Positions 7,961-15,898 of a stretch of 22,968 bases of DNA are shown one piece after another. Made by a program: the position numbers and the translations under genes. Source of the DNA: DASYRX01 sp035253645 (GTDB taxonomy: Bacteria > Gemmatimonadota > Gemmatimonadetes > Gemmatimonadales > Gemmatimonadaceae); contig DATFBW010000077.1 of the NCBI GenBank assembly GCA_035253645.1, positions 1-22,968 on the forward strand, read 5' to 3'. The notes under the pieces are model-generated. The model did no database searches and was not told the DNA's origin. It saw nothing but the letters and a program-made list of their open reading frames with translations. Every line of letters starts with the position of its first letter. Position 1 is the stretch's first letter.

Positions 7961-9502
7961 CTACTCCGGAGGTAGCGTGCGAAAACGCGCGTCGACATCG
8001 ACGCCCCTTTGACGGAGCGCGCGTCGCTCAGCCGCGTAGATCACGGTGCCAACGAGCATGACGCCTAACCAGAGCCAGGTGGCGCGGAAGTACCAGGCAT
8101 TGGCGGGCTGCGTGAGGTCGCGAAATGTGTGAACGGCGAGGAAGAGACCCAGGAAAACGATACCTAACGAGCCAAGGATGATTTGCGACCCCCGCTGGCG
8201 TACCACACGGATGGCCCGCGCAAGCTCTGCGTTGCGGCTGGACAGAGTCAGCACCGTGACGCACATGATGAGAAAGTTGACCAGCATCGCCGTGACGAGG
8301 ATGTCGACGCCGAGGAAGAACGTCCCCGCGAAGTGCGAGCCAAGAATACCTAACGAGGCCATGAGACCGCTGAGCACGATCGCGATGTGCGGGGTGTGGC
8401 GCGTGGGATGCACGCTCGCGACGGCGCGCGGGAATATCCCATCCTCCGCCCAGGCGAACATGAGCCGCGACACCGCCAAGAGCATGGCCGGCAGATCATT
8501 CGTAAGCGCTGTTGCAGCACCCGCCACGATCAGGACCGTCCAACCGGGCGCGAGGACGTAACCCAGGAGCCCGGGAGCGGTGACATCACGCACGAGGGCC
8601 TCCTGCGCCACGAACCACCATGGCACCGTGTGATACACAGCCGCCACGAACGAGAGGTAATAGGTCGTTACGACCACGATCGCGAGCGTGATCGCGAGCG
8701 GCAGCATGCGCTCAGGGCGCTTGGCTTCACCGCCGGCCTGCGCGATGGAATCGAAGCCAATAAAGCTAGAAAACAGAATGGCAGAAGCAGTGAGCAGCGT
8801 GCCGAGTGATACTGGCGCTGGGGGTGCCGCTCCAACGGCGCGTCCATCGCGGCGGAGAACGGCCTCGGCGAAATCGCCCTGGTTGTACAGGAGGCCCACG
8901 ACGATGACGACGGCACCAAGCGCGAACATCAGAAACATGAGAGGCACCAGTGTCCGCTCGTATAGCTTCAGGCCGCGCAGGTTGACCGCGACAAACGTCC
9001 AGAGGATCGCGAGAGACACCACTGGATGCAGGGCACGCGATGAAATGGCCTGCGCCAAACCGACCCAGCCTAACGCGATGGCGATGTCGCGCAGGAAGAA
9101 AATCAGGACGTAGGCGACGACGCCGATCGCAATCGACAAACCGAACCACTGCGAAAAACTGGCGACGAAGCCGAGATAAGGATTCAAACCGCGACTGGCA
9201 TAGACGTAGCTCCCACCGGCGCGGGGCATCGCCGAGGCGAGTGTGGCGTACGCCATCGCGGCGAGCACCGCGGGCACTGCCGCGATCAAGAACGCCGTGA
9301 GCACATGCGGACCGATTCCGGGCACCGTTCGGTGGATCATGAACGGAATGACGTTGATCGCCGCGCCGACCATGGAGCATATGCCGGTCGCCGTTAGGCC
9401 GAGGAGACCGAGTTGACGCGTGAGACCTGCGCGCGGTGGTCCGCCGGTCACGCCAACTTCCCGCGTACGCGCAAGCTCCGGTGCGCTACGCGATGCGTTC
9501 AT
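7961..9502 (-). CDS. APC-superfamily amino acid/amine permease
   Basis: Inner-membrane transporter of 513 aa with about 12 hydrophobic helices. Helix 1 carries the Gly-rich unwound segment (GICSMVGAAIN) typical of the amino acid-polyamine-organocation family. The start is ATG 9500-9502, about 25 codons before the first conserved residues; a longer reading frame upstream would run into the divergent peptidase gene. Five repeat words or near-words fall in this gene (8064, 8163, 8349, 9068, 9392), mostly read as Leu-Gly inside helices. It is divergent from the proline iminopeptidase gene with a 76-bp gap and is followed after 6 bp by the reductase-RidA fusion. An amino acid or amine is the likely substrate, but the sequence alone does not settle it. 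Confidence 0.9.
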   Translation of the reverse strand: MNASRSAPELARTREVGVTGGPPRAGLTRQLGLLGLTATGICSMVGAAINVIPFMIHRTVPGIGPHVLTAFLIAAVPAVLAAMAYATLASAMPRAGGSYVYASRGLNPYLGFVASFSQWFGLSIAIGVVAYVLIFFLRDIAIALGWVGLAQAISSRALHPVVSLAILWTFVAVNLRGLKLYERTLVPLMFLMFALGAVVIVVGLLYNQGDFAEAVLRRDGRAVGAAPPAPVSLGTLLTASAILFSSFIGFDSIAQAGGEAKRPERMLPLAITLAIVVVTTYYLSFVAAVYHTVPWWFVAQEALVRDVTAPGLLGYVLAPGWTVLIVAGAATALTNDLPAMLLAVSRLMFAWAEDGIFPRAVASVHPTRHTPHIAIVLSGLMASLGILGSHFAGTFFLGVDILVTAMLVNFLIMCVTVLTLSSRNAELARAIRVVRQRGSQIILGSLGIVFLGLFLAVHTFRDLTQPANAWYFRATWLWLGVMLVGTVIYAAERRALRQRGVDVDARFRTLPPE

Positions 9503-9578
9503 CGGCCTGTGAGTGGGAGTGGCGCCAACACGACGGGAGAGTAACTTCGCGCGATCCCACACAATTGGCGAGGCCTCC
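9503..9578. promoter_or_regulatory. Divergent intergenic region with separated inverted repeat
   Basis: This 76-bp gap must hold promoters for the leftward permease operon and the rightward peptidase. CGCCAA at 9523-9528 and TTGGCG at 9565-9570 form an inverted repeat with 36 bp between arms, a possible operator pair. I see no convincing -35/-10 set. Confidence 0.3.
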
Positions 9579-10565
9579 ATGCGCACTTTCCGTTCTCTTC
9601 TATTGCTGGCGGCACTGGCGGCGTGTGGCGACCGAACCGGCGTGAAGACCGATTCGTTAGGCGCGAGCACGGCGGCACTACCCGCCGGAGAACACATGCT
9701 CGCCGTGCCGGACGGATCCATCTGGTACAAAGTGTCCGGCAGCGGCACAGGCGCACCTGTCATCCTGCTGCACGGCGGACCGGGCTTCAGCAGCGTGTAC
9801 CTCAAATCGCTCGACGCGTTAGGCGACGACCGTCCGGTGGTACGCTACGATCAGCTTGGCGGCGGTAAATCCGAAGGGTTGACGGACACCGCCAAATTCA
9901 ACATCGCGCACTTCGTCGCGGAGCTCGACTCGCTGCGTTCGGCGCTCGGCTACGAGCGCGCCCACATATTGGGACACTCGTGGGGGACGATTCTGGCAGT
10001 CGAGTACTACAAAGCTCATCCAGAGCGCGTTATCTCGCTCACGTTAGGTAGCCCCGCGCTCGACATCCCGCAGTGGGAGAAAAACGCGCGACGGCTCGTG
10101 ACGACCCTTCCTGATTCGGCGCAGCGCGCGATTCGCGTGCGTGAGGCTGAAAAGAAGTACGACGCGCCCGACTACCAGGCGGCCCTCAACGAGTTCTACG
10201 GTCGCTATGTGTGGCGCCAACCTCCGCCGCCCGCGGATCTGGATAGCCTGATGAAGACCGCCAATCAGGGCATCTATATGTACATGCAGGGACCGAGCGA
10301 ATTCACGATCGTGGGGACACTCAAGCAGTACGACGCCAAGCCGTTCCTCAAAGAGATCAAAGTCCCCACACTGTTCACCGTGGGCGAATTCGATGAAGCC
10401 GATCCTCCCACGGTGCGACGGCATGCGGCGCTGGTGCCGGGAGCGCGTGTCGTCGTGATCCCCGGTGCGGCGCACATCACGACGTGGGACAACCCGGCGG
10501 AGATGACGCGGGTGGTGCGCGAGTTCCTGCGCGAGGTGGATGCTGGAAAGGCGGCGCCAAAGTAG
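9579..10565 (+). CDS. Proline iminopeptidase-like lipoprotein (S33 alpha/beta hydrolase)
   Basis: 328-aa exported hydrolase. The leader ends in Leu-Ala-Ala-Cys16, a good lipobox, so it should be a membrane-anchored lipoprotein. The alpha/beta hydrolase core follows: HGGPG oxyanion motif at 65-69, nucleophile S134 in GHSWG, probable D272 in GEFDEADP, and H299. HGGPG plus GxSWG is characteristic of prolyl aminopeptidase-type S33 enzymes, which release N-terminal residues, often proline, from peptides. ATG 9579 gives the lipoprotein leader directly; earlier in-frame starts would bury it. The next gene is a secreted M20 peptidase, suggesting extracytoplasmic peptide scavenging. The substrate could also be a small ester or amide. 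Confidence 0.88.
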   Translation: MRTFRSLLLLAALAACGDRTGVKTDSLGASTAALPAGEHMLAVPDGSIWYKVSGSGTGAPVILLHGGPGFSSVYLKSLDALGDDRPVVRYDQLGGGKSEGLTDTAKFNIAHFVAELDSLRSALGYERAHILGHSWGTILAVEYYKAHPERVISLTLGSPALDIPQWEKNARRLVTTLPDSAQRAIRVREAEKKYDAPDYQAALNEFYGRYVWRQPPPPADLDSLMKTANQGIYMYMQGPSEFTIVGTLKQYDAKPFLKEIKVPTLFTVGEFDEADPPTVRRHAALVPGARVVVIPGAAHITTWDNPAEMTRVVREFLREVDAGKAAPK

Positions 10566-10671
10566 CGCGCGCATCGCCCTTAGCAGCGTGTAGTCCGCGG
10601 CGCCGCTAGGATTTTGGCACCGCATCGGATGTTGGCCTCAACGCGCCGTGTATCGGGGCGTACTTTTGGGC

Positions 10672-12090
10672 ATGCCCAACATCGCCATCAGTCGCGTCAT
10701 TGCGGTCTCCCTAACCGCCGCTCTCGCCATTACCCCAGCCCAGGCCCAGCTTGGCGCCCGCACAAAGTGGGATACTCTGGCGCGCAACCTGTTCAAGGAA
10801 CTGGTCGAAATAAACACCACCCACAGCGTGGGCGACTCACACCAGGCGGCATTAGCCATGGCCGCACGCGTCAGGAGCGCCGGCTTCGCCGACTCGGACG
10901 TCGTAGTCATCAAGAACGCGGACAAAAAGGGCAACCTGCTCGTTAGGCTTCGCGGCCGGCAGACAGGAAAGAAGCCTATAATGCTTCTCTCACACCTCGA
11001 CGTCGTAGAAGCCAAGGCAGAAGACTGGACGCTCCCGCCGTTCAAGTTCGTGGAGCAGGACAGCACGTTCTACGGCCGTGGCGTGGCGGATGACAAGGAC
11101 GACGGCGCGATGCACCTCGCCATCGTTATGCGTCTCAAGGCCGAGGGCTACGTTCCGGACCGCGACATCGTGGTAGCGCTGACCGCCGACGAAGAGGGCG
11201 GGCCGGCCAATGGCGTCGAATATTTGCTGGAGAAGCATCGCGCGCTCATCGATGCCGAGTACGTCTTCAACGAGGGTGGCGGGGGGCGCGTGCGCGAGGG
11301 AAAGAAGCTCTCGCATGACATCCAGGCGAGCGAAAAGAAGTTCCAGAACTTCCAGCTCGAGGTTACAAACCCCGGTGGGCACTCATCCCGCCCAGTCAAG
11401 GACAACGCGATTACACACCTGGCAGATGCCCTCGTGAAGGTCGGCGCCTTCGACTTCCCCGTGCATTTGAACGAGATCACACGGGAATACTTCAAGCGCT
11501 CGGCCGCCATCACCGAAGGGAAGATCGCCGATGCTATGCGCGCCATCGTGGCCAACCCTAACGATGCTCGGGCAGCCGGCGTCCTGTCCGAAGATCCGGC
11601 GTACAATTCGCAGCTCCGCACAACGTGCGTCGCCACACTGCTGAATGGCGGGCACGCGAGCAATGCGCTGCCGCAACGCGCACGCGCCAATGTGAACTGC
11701 CGGATCCTTCCGGATGAATCTCCGGAAGACATCAAGAAGACGCTGGAGAGAGTGATCGCCAACCCCAAGGTTATCGTCACCCCTGAGGGGGCGGCGCGCA
11801 ACTCACCGCCTTCGCCGCTCACGCGTGAGCTGATGGGGGAGATCGAGCGCCTAACGAAAGAGATGTGGCCCGGCGTGCCTGTCATTCCCACCATGAGCAC
11901 GGGCGCCACCGACGGCCTGTTCCTCCGGAACGCAGGTATCCCGGTCTATGGTGTTTCAGGATTCTTCTATCCGGAGACATACGCGCACGGCATGAACGAA
12001 CGCATCCCGGCGCGCGCCTTTTATGAAGGGATGGAGTTCATGTACCGCCTCGTGAAGAGCCTCACCGGAACACGCGTACCCGTGAGCTGA
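10672..12090 (+). CDS. Secreted M20 family metallopeptidase
   Basis: 472-aa peptidase with a signal peptide of about 26 residues ending in Ala-Gln-Ala. The dizinc site of the M20/M28 clan is visible: H108 and D110 in SHLD, D140/D141 in GVADDKD, E174/E175 in DEEGG, and a C-terminal HGMNE motif supplying the last ligand. The central dimerisation insert is present, so the length is normal for carboxypeptidase G2-like M20 enzymes. It cleaves C-terminal residues or dipeptides from peptides outside the cytoplasm. ATG 10672 was chosen because it starts the signal peptide; the reading frame opens 8 codons earlier. It lies 106 bp after the S33 lipoprotein gene and 3 bp before the small membrane protein gene. 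Confidence 0.92.
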   Translation: MPNIAISRVIAVSLTAALAITPAQAQLGARTKWDTLARNLFKELVEINTTHSVGDSHQAALAMAARVRSAGFADSDVVVIKNADKKGNLLVRLRGRQTGKKPIMLLSHLDVVEAKAEDWTLPPFKFVEQDSTFYGRGVADDKDDGAMHLAIVMRLKAEGYVPDRDIVVALTADEEGGPANGVEYLLEKHRALIDAEYVFNEGGGGRVREGKKLSHDIQASEKKFQNFQLEVTNPGGHSSRPVKDNAITHLADALVKVGAFDFPVHLNEITREYFKRSAAITEGKIADAMRAIVANPNDARAAGVLSEDPAYNSQLRTTCVATLLNGGHASNALPQRARANVNCRILPDESPEDIKKTLERVIANPKVIVTPEGAARNSPPSPLTRELMGEIERLTKEMWPGVPVIPTMSTGATDGLFLRNAGIPVYGVSGFFYPETYAHGMNERIPARAFYEGMEFMYRLVKSLTGTRVPVS

Positions 12091-12093
12091 TCC

Positions 12094-12375
12094 ATGCCCA
12101 TGCCCGAGCGGTATTACCGCGAGCTTGTCCAGAGACATCTGGAAACGGAACGACAAGCGAAGCGCGATACCTGGCGTGAGTGGATCCGCGTCCTGAGCGG
12201 AATCTTTTTCTGGACGCTACTCGGCTTGCTCGGCCTCGCTCTCGCTTTTCATACGTACGATCTGGATCGCGCCTGGGTCTATTGGTGGGCGGGTGCGTTT
12301 GTCTGGGTGACGGGCGTACTGGGCACCTGCCTGGCGGCGTATTTACGCGGAGTACATCGCGGAGACTGGATCTAG
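12094..12375 (+). CDS. Small two-helix membrane protein
   Basis: 93-aa protein of unknown function. It has a charged N-terminal stretch rich in Arg and Glu (about 5-32) that may be helical, then two hydrophobic segments (about 33-53 and 61-84) rich in Trp and Gly, and a short basic tail. It starts 3 bp after the M20 stop codon, so it is probably cotranscribed with it. An internal ATG two codons later is an alternative start. The amphipathic-then-membrane layout makes it a believable gene rather than a chance frame, but I recognise no family. Confidence 0.65.
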   Translation: MPMPERYYRELVQRHLETERQAKRDTWREWIRVLSGIFFWTLLGLLGLALAFHTYDLDRAWVYWWAGAFVWVTGVLGTCLAAYLRGVHRGDWI

Positions 12376-12467
12376 CGGCACTCCTACGAGCGTGGTAGCG
12401 GGAGACCGCGCGCCAGTTAGGCGCTCATGCCGTAGATTGGCGTCATCCCAATCTGGAGGCGGCAGTG

Positions 12468-13214
12468 ATGTGCCTAACGCGTTCGTCGATAATTCCGGCG
12501 TTGGTTGGTGTCCTCGTCGCGAAATCCGTAGCCGCGCAGATACCGGACAAGTTCACGAACCTCAAAGTCCTGCCTGCCGGTATTCCGCGCGACAGCCTGG
12601 TCAACATCATGCGCACGATCTCACTGTCGCTGAACGTGCGATGTCAGTTCTGTCACGTGGGAGGGGATGGCGTGTCGTTCGCCGGCGTCGATTTCGCCAA
12701 AGACGACGACCCCGACAAGCTCAAAGCGCGCTTCATGTTGCAGATGGTCGATAGCCTGAACCGCGTGGTAATCCCCAAGCTCCCCGGAGTCAGCGCCAAC
12801 CCAGTCAGGATCGAGTGCAAGACCTGCCACCGCGGAGTGAACAAGCCGCTCCTTCTCACGCAAGCGCTCGAGCGCGTGCGCGCCGATTCGGGGATCAATG
12901 CCGCAGTCGCGCGCTACCGCTTCCTCCGCCAGAACGCTGGCATGGCCGGCGCTTACGATTTCGGCGAGTGGGAGATGAACCTCTGGGCCGAAAAATTGGC
13001 CACTGGAGGTCGACAAGCGGATGCGATCGCGGTCTATCAGCTCAACCTCGAGTTCTTTCCGAGGTCCGTCTCCATCCTGACTACGCTCGGCCGGTTGCTG
13101 GAGCCCACGGACAAGGTAAAAGCGATCGAGTATTACGAGCGCGCCCTCACGATTCAGCCGCAGATTCCGGGGCTGCGACTGCGCGTGGATAGTCTCAAGG
13201 CGGCGCGAAATTGA
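12468..13214 (+). CDS. Dihaem c-type cytochrome, reaction-centre cytochrome-like, with TPR tail
   Basis: 248-aa exported protein. A signal peptide (about 1-24, ending in Val-Ala-Ala-Gln) is followed by two haem c attachment motifs, CQFCH (C59, C62, H63) and CKTCH (C117, C120, H121), in the arrangement of the photosynthetic reaction centre cytochrome c subunit family (PF02276). Classical members carry four haems; this short form has two and is common in non-phototrophic Acidobacteria and Gemmatimonadota. Residues about 165-245 look like TPR helices. No photosynthesis genes are present, so a periplasmic electron-transfer role is more likely. ATG 12468 sits 8 nt after GGAGG (12455-12459); a GTG one codon earlier is too close. 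A repeat word at 12472 overlaps codons 3-4 (Leu-Thr). Confidence 0.85.
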   Translation: MCLTRSSIIPALVGVLVAKSVAAQIPDKFTNLKVLPAGIPRDSLVNIMRTISLSLNVRCQFCHVGGDGVSFAGVDFAKDDDPDKLKARFMLQMVDSLNRVVIPKLPGVSANPVRIECKTCHRGVNKPLLLTQALERVRADSGINAAVARYRFLRQNAGMAGAYDFGEWEMNLWAEKLATGGRQADAIAVYQLNLEFFPRSVSILTTLGRLLEPTDKVKAIEYYERALTIQPQIPGLRLRVDSLKAARN

Positions 13215-13281
13215 CTTAGCATGAACGGCGTCGGATTTTGACCTACACTCGTCCTCCTCTCCGTCTCTTGCCGTCCCGATC

Positions 13282-14430
13282 ATGACAACGTCACGCCGCG
13301 ACTTCCTCCGCATCGCCGCCTCGGGCAGCGGCGCCCTTGGCTTGGCGCTGAGCGCTGCGCCCGCTCGAGCGCTCGCACCATTCAGCATCTCCGTGCCTAA
13401 GCAGAAAGCGAAGCTGCGGATCCTGATTCTTGGCGGGACGAACTTTATCGGTCCACATCAAGTGCAATACGCACTCGATCGGGGCCACACGGTTACGCTG
13501 TTCAATCGCGGGCAGACCAATCCACATCTATTTCCTAACGTGGAGAAGCTGATCGGCGACCGGAACAACAACCTCAAAGCCCTCGAAGGGCGTGAGTGGG
13601 ACGTGGTCATCGACAACTCGGCGACCGATCCCAAGTGGGTGGAGCTGACGGCGAGTCTGCTGCAGAAGAAGGTGAAACGGTACCTGTTCGTGTCGACGCG
13701 GTCCGTCTATTTCGATACGAGCATCGTCCCGATGACGGCTGCGGCACCGGTGTACACGCGCGAGAACACGCCGCTGCGAGAAGGACAAAACCTTCCGTAC
13801 GGGCTCGCCAAGGCCGAATCCGAAAAAATCACGCGCAAGTATTTCCCGACAGGCGCGCTCATCGTTAGGCCGTCGCTCATTGTTGGTCCCGGCGACCTCA
13901 CGGATCGATTTACGTATTGGCCTGTGCGGATCGAACGAGGCGGCGAAATCCTCGCCCCGGGAGACGGCAGCGATCGTGTACAGGTGATCGACGCGCGCGA
14001 CCTGTGCGAGTGGATCATCCGACTCTGCGAGAACGAGGTGACCGGCACATATAACGGACTGGGTCCGAAGAACGGTTATTCGTTTGCCGAGCTGTTGCAT
14101 GGGATCAAGGCCGTTACGACGTCGGACGCGGTGTTTACGTGGGTCGATACCGATTTTCTCACACAGCACGACGTGCGTGGCTACCGCGAGATGCCGGTGT
14201 GGCAACCTTCGCGGGGGCGAACGGCCGGGTTCGGCCGCTTCGACATCAGCCCGGAGATCGCGTTAGGCCTAACGTTCAGACCGCTGGCAGTAACGGCGAA
14301 GGATACGCTGGACTACTACCACGCCCAGCCACCCGAGCGGCAAGCTACGCTTCGGGCCGGCATTACTGCTGAGCGAGAAAAGCAGGTCCTTGACGCATGG
14401 AAAGCGCGGACACGCTCAGGCGGCGCTTAA
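13282..14430 (+). CDS. Tat-exported NAD-dependent epimerase/dehydratase (extended SDR)
   Basis: 382-aa protein with a twin-arginine signal (SRRDFLRIAASG, residues 4-15) and a hydrophobic stretch ending near residue 32. The Rossmann fold follows: GGTNFIG at 51-57 for NAD(P) and the catalytic Tyr173/Lys177 pair (YxxxK) with an STRSVY segment at 139-143. It resembles extended SDR proteins related to nucleotide-sugar epimerases and isoflavone-reductase-like enzymes. Export of a cofactor-dependent SDR through Tat is unusual but recurs in soil bacteria and fits Tat's ability to carry folded, cofactor-loaded proteins. The substrate is unknown. Near the 3' end two repeat words overlap head to head (14261-14274). 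It is separated from its neighbours by 67 and 120 bp. Confidence 0.85.
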   Translation: MTTSRRDFLRIAASGSGALGLALSAAPARALAPFSISVPKQKAKLRILILGGTNFIGPHQVQYALDRGHTVTLFNRGQTNPHLFPNVEKLIGDRNNNLKALEGREWDVVIDNSATDPKWVELTASLLQKKVKRYLFVSTRSVYFDTSIVPMTAAAPVYTRENTPLREGQNLPYGLAKAESEKITRKYFPTGALIVRPSLIVGPGDLTDRFTYWPVRIERGGEILAPGDGSDRVQVIDARDLCEWIIRLCENEVTGTYNGLGPKNGYSFAELLHGIKAVTTSDAVFTWVDTDFLTQHDVRGYREMPVWQPSRGRTAGFGRFDISPEIALGLTFRPLAVTAKDTLDYYHAQPPERQATLRAGITAEREKQVLDAWKARTRSGGA

Positions 14431-14463
14431 CGAGCAGGTTCCCGGAACTGTAAAGCCAAAGTG

Positions 14464-14491
14464 GTGCATGGTTTGCGTTAGTACCATGCAC
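14464..14491. other. Hairpin downstream of the epimerase gene
   Basis: GTGCATGGT (14464-14472) pairs perfectly with ACCATGCAC (14483-14491) around a 10-nt loop containing GCGTTAGT, a near-copy of the dispersed word. It lies 34 bp after the epimerase stop. With no T-tract it is either a weak terminator or an operator-like palindrome for the gene at 14551. Confidence 0.45.
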
Positions 14492-14550
14492 AGTGACAAA
14501 GCCTTGCTCAATTGGTGAATCGAGGCTGAGGTCGCTCATGGAGGCTCGCA

Positions 14551-15216
14551 GTGAATAACAACGAACTCATCATTCACCCTTCTGCTACCAGTCGAGACAC
14601 ACTGATTGTCGGCGCCATAGCTGGTCTTACCGCAGGTTTGGCGATGGCGCTCTGGGGAGTTCTTACGTCGATCTGGCACGGCCTGGATCTTCTCGCATCA
14701 TTCCAGATGATCGGCGCGACGTTTCTTGGGCCCGATGCGACCGAAGCGGGCCTCGGCATGACCCTGTATGGCGTCGTTCTACACGCCATGACGGCGGCTG
14801 CATTCGGTATCCTATTCACGATGTTCCTACCGCAGAACTCGACGACGAAGTACGCGAGCGCTGCGGGCTTGGGTTTCGGCATGGCGATCCTTCTCGCCAT
14901 GACATTCGTTGTAACGCCGATCGTCAACCCGGTCCTTCGACACACAGTTGCATCGCTGCCGAAGTCCTGGGTCATTCAGCACGCGTTGTTCGGTCTGACG
15001 TTAGGCATCGTCCCGACGCTGTGGCGGATGTATCACTCGGACAGCATTCGGGTGCGGTGGCGCGATCATGGTGCCGTCGTCGTTAGGCGCCCGAACGCGC
15101 TTCCCGTGCCGCGTGCATTCGTGACGCCGCGAACCACCCGAGTCCTCCACCGATCCGCCGTCCGGCGGGCGGTTCGTACCCCAACGCCCATCGGTCCCCA
15201 GCAGGCAATTTCCTAG
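14551..15216 (+). CDS. Conserved multi-helix membrane protein (paralogue 1)
   Basis: 221-aa membrane protein of unknown function with four hydrophobic segments (about 18-40, 65-90, 100-128, 140-160) and a basic, Arg/Pro-rich C-terminal tail of about 55 residues likely in the cytoplasm. It starts at GTG 14551 after a GGAGG-type ribosome site. Most of its core aligns with the gene at 15350: both share the order Asp-Thr, Gly-rich helix, an IGATFLG motif, a His in helix 2 (LHAM versus IHMA) and a GILF motif. The pair is a tandem duplication. Context with CBS, hydrophilin and DUF4142 genes suggests stress adaptation, but no activity can be inferred. Confidence 0.75.
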   Translation: MNNNELIIHPSATSRDTLIVGAIAGLTAGLAMALWGVLTSIWHGLDLLASFQMIGATFLGPDATEAGLGMTLYGVVLHAMTAAAFGILFTMFLPQNSTTKYASAAGLGFGMAILLAMTFVVTPIVNPVLRHTVASLPKSWVIQHALFGLTLGIVPTLWRMYHSDSIRVRWRDHGAVVVRRPNALPVPRAFVTPRTTRVLHRSAVRRAVRTPTPIGPQQAIS

Positions 15217-15217
15217 C

Positions 15218-15298
15218 GCTTACGGCTGAGCTCGTAAGCAAGCTGATCATCGGCGCGCGAGTTGCACTTACTCGCGCGCCGAGTCGCATGGTGTTTTT
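15218..15298 (+). terminator. Double hairpin terminator after the first membrane paralogue
   Basis: Two stems follow the stop codon. GCTTACG (15218-15224) pairs with CGTAAGC (15233-15239). Then the 12-bp perfect stem CGGCGCGCGAGT (15251-15262) pairs with ACTCGCGCGCCG (15270-15281), followed 12 nt later by TTTTT (15294-15298). The second stem is very stable and probably ends transcription; the T-tract is more distant than in a textbook intrinsic terminator. Confidence 0.65.
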
Positions 15299-15349
15299 GC
15301 GATCCCTATCGTCCCATTCGCTGGGGTGCTTGCCTTGGCTATCCGTCGA

Positions 15350-15844
15350 ATGACTAGCGAAGTAGCGGTTGTCCAACACGAGAGTGTCGGGGATACGGTG
15401 CTCGCTGGCGCGTTAGCAGGGGCGATCGGCGGCGCCCTTCTTTTGGCAGGTGCCATGACCGCTGCTGCCATGGGCGGAATGGACATTCTGTCACCAATAC
15501 GCTTGATAGGCGCGACATTTCTGGGTTCCGGCGCGCTTGAAGGCGGCGCCGCAACCGTCGCGTTTGGATTAACGATTCACATGGCAGCGTCGATCGCATG
15601 GGGGATCCTGTTCGCCGCCATATTGCCCCGAGTGACATCGATCGCGGCCGCTCTTGTGGCCGGTCTCGCGTTCGGACTCATGGTGATGCTCCTCATGCTC
15701 TACCTGGTGTTGCCGCTCGTGAATCCAGTCATGCATCAGGCGGTTGATGGAACGAACGCCTTTGTGTTCTCGCATCTGCTGTTTGGATTGGCATTGTCGC
15801 TAGTCCCGATCCTGCGACACCGCTTCGCCACGGGCCTGGACTGA
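15350..15844 (+). CDS. Conserved multi-helix membrane protein (paralogue 2)
   Basis: 164-aa membrane protein with about four helices, paralogous to the preceding gene through its core (IGATFLG, IHMA, GILF, LPLVNPV) but lacking the basic C-terminal tail. The start is uncertain: ATG 15350 is used here, but GTG 15326 in the same frame gives eight more residues, and neither has a clear ribosome site. Strong hairpins separate it from paralogue 1, so the two may be regulated separately. Helix-lining Gly/Ala residues and a conserved Asn-Pro in a late helix are the most distinctive features. Function is unknown. Confidence 0.75.
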   Translation: MTSEVAVVQHESVGDTVLAGALAGAIGGALLLAGAMTAAAMGGMDILSPIRLIGATFLGSGALEGGAATVAFGLTIHMAASIAWGILFAAILPRVTSIAAALVAGLAFGLMVMLLMLYLVLPLVNPVMHQAVDGTNAFVFSHLLFGLALSLVPILRHRFATGLD

Positions 15845-15898
15845 GATCGGTCCTCGACCTTGCGCCTCGGTGCCAGTTACGAGCACCGTCAGGGCTTC

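Noticed and set aside
10612..10640. TGGCAC upstream of the M20 gene as a sigma-54 promoter
   Set aside because: No TTGC element occurs at the required spacing.
12468..13214. Evidence of phototrophy from the reaction-centre-like cytochrome
   Set aside because: Only two haem motifs and no photosynthesis genes nearby; the family is widespread in non-phototrophs.
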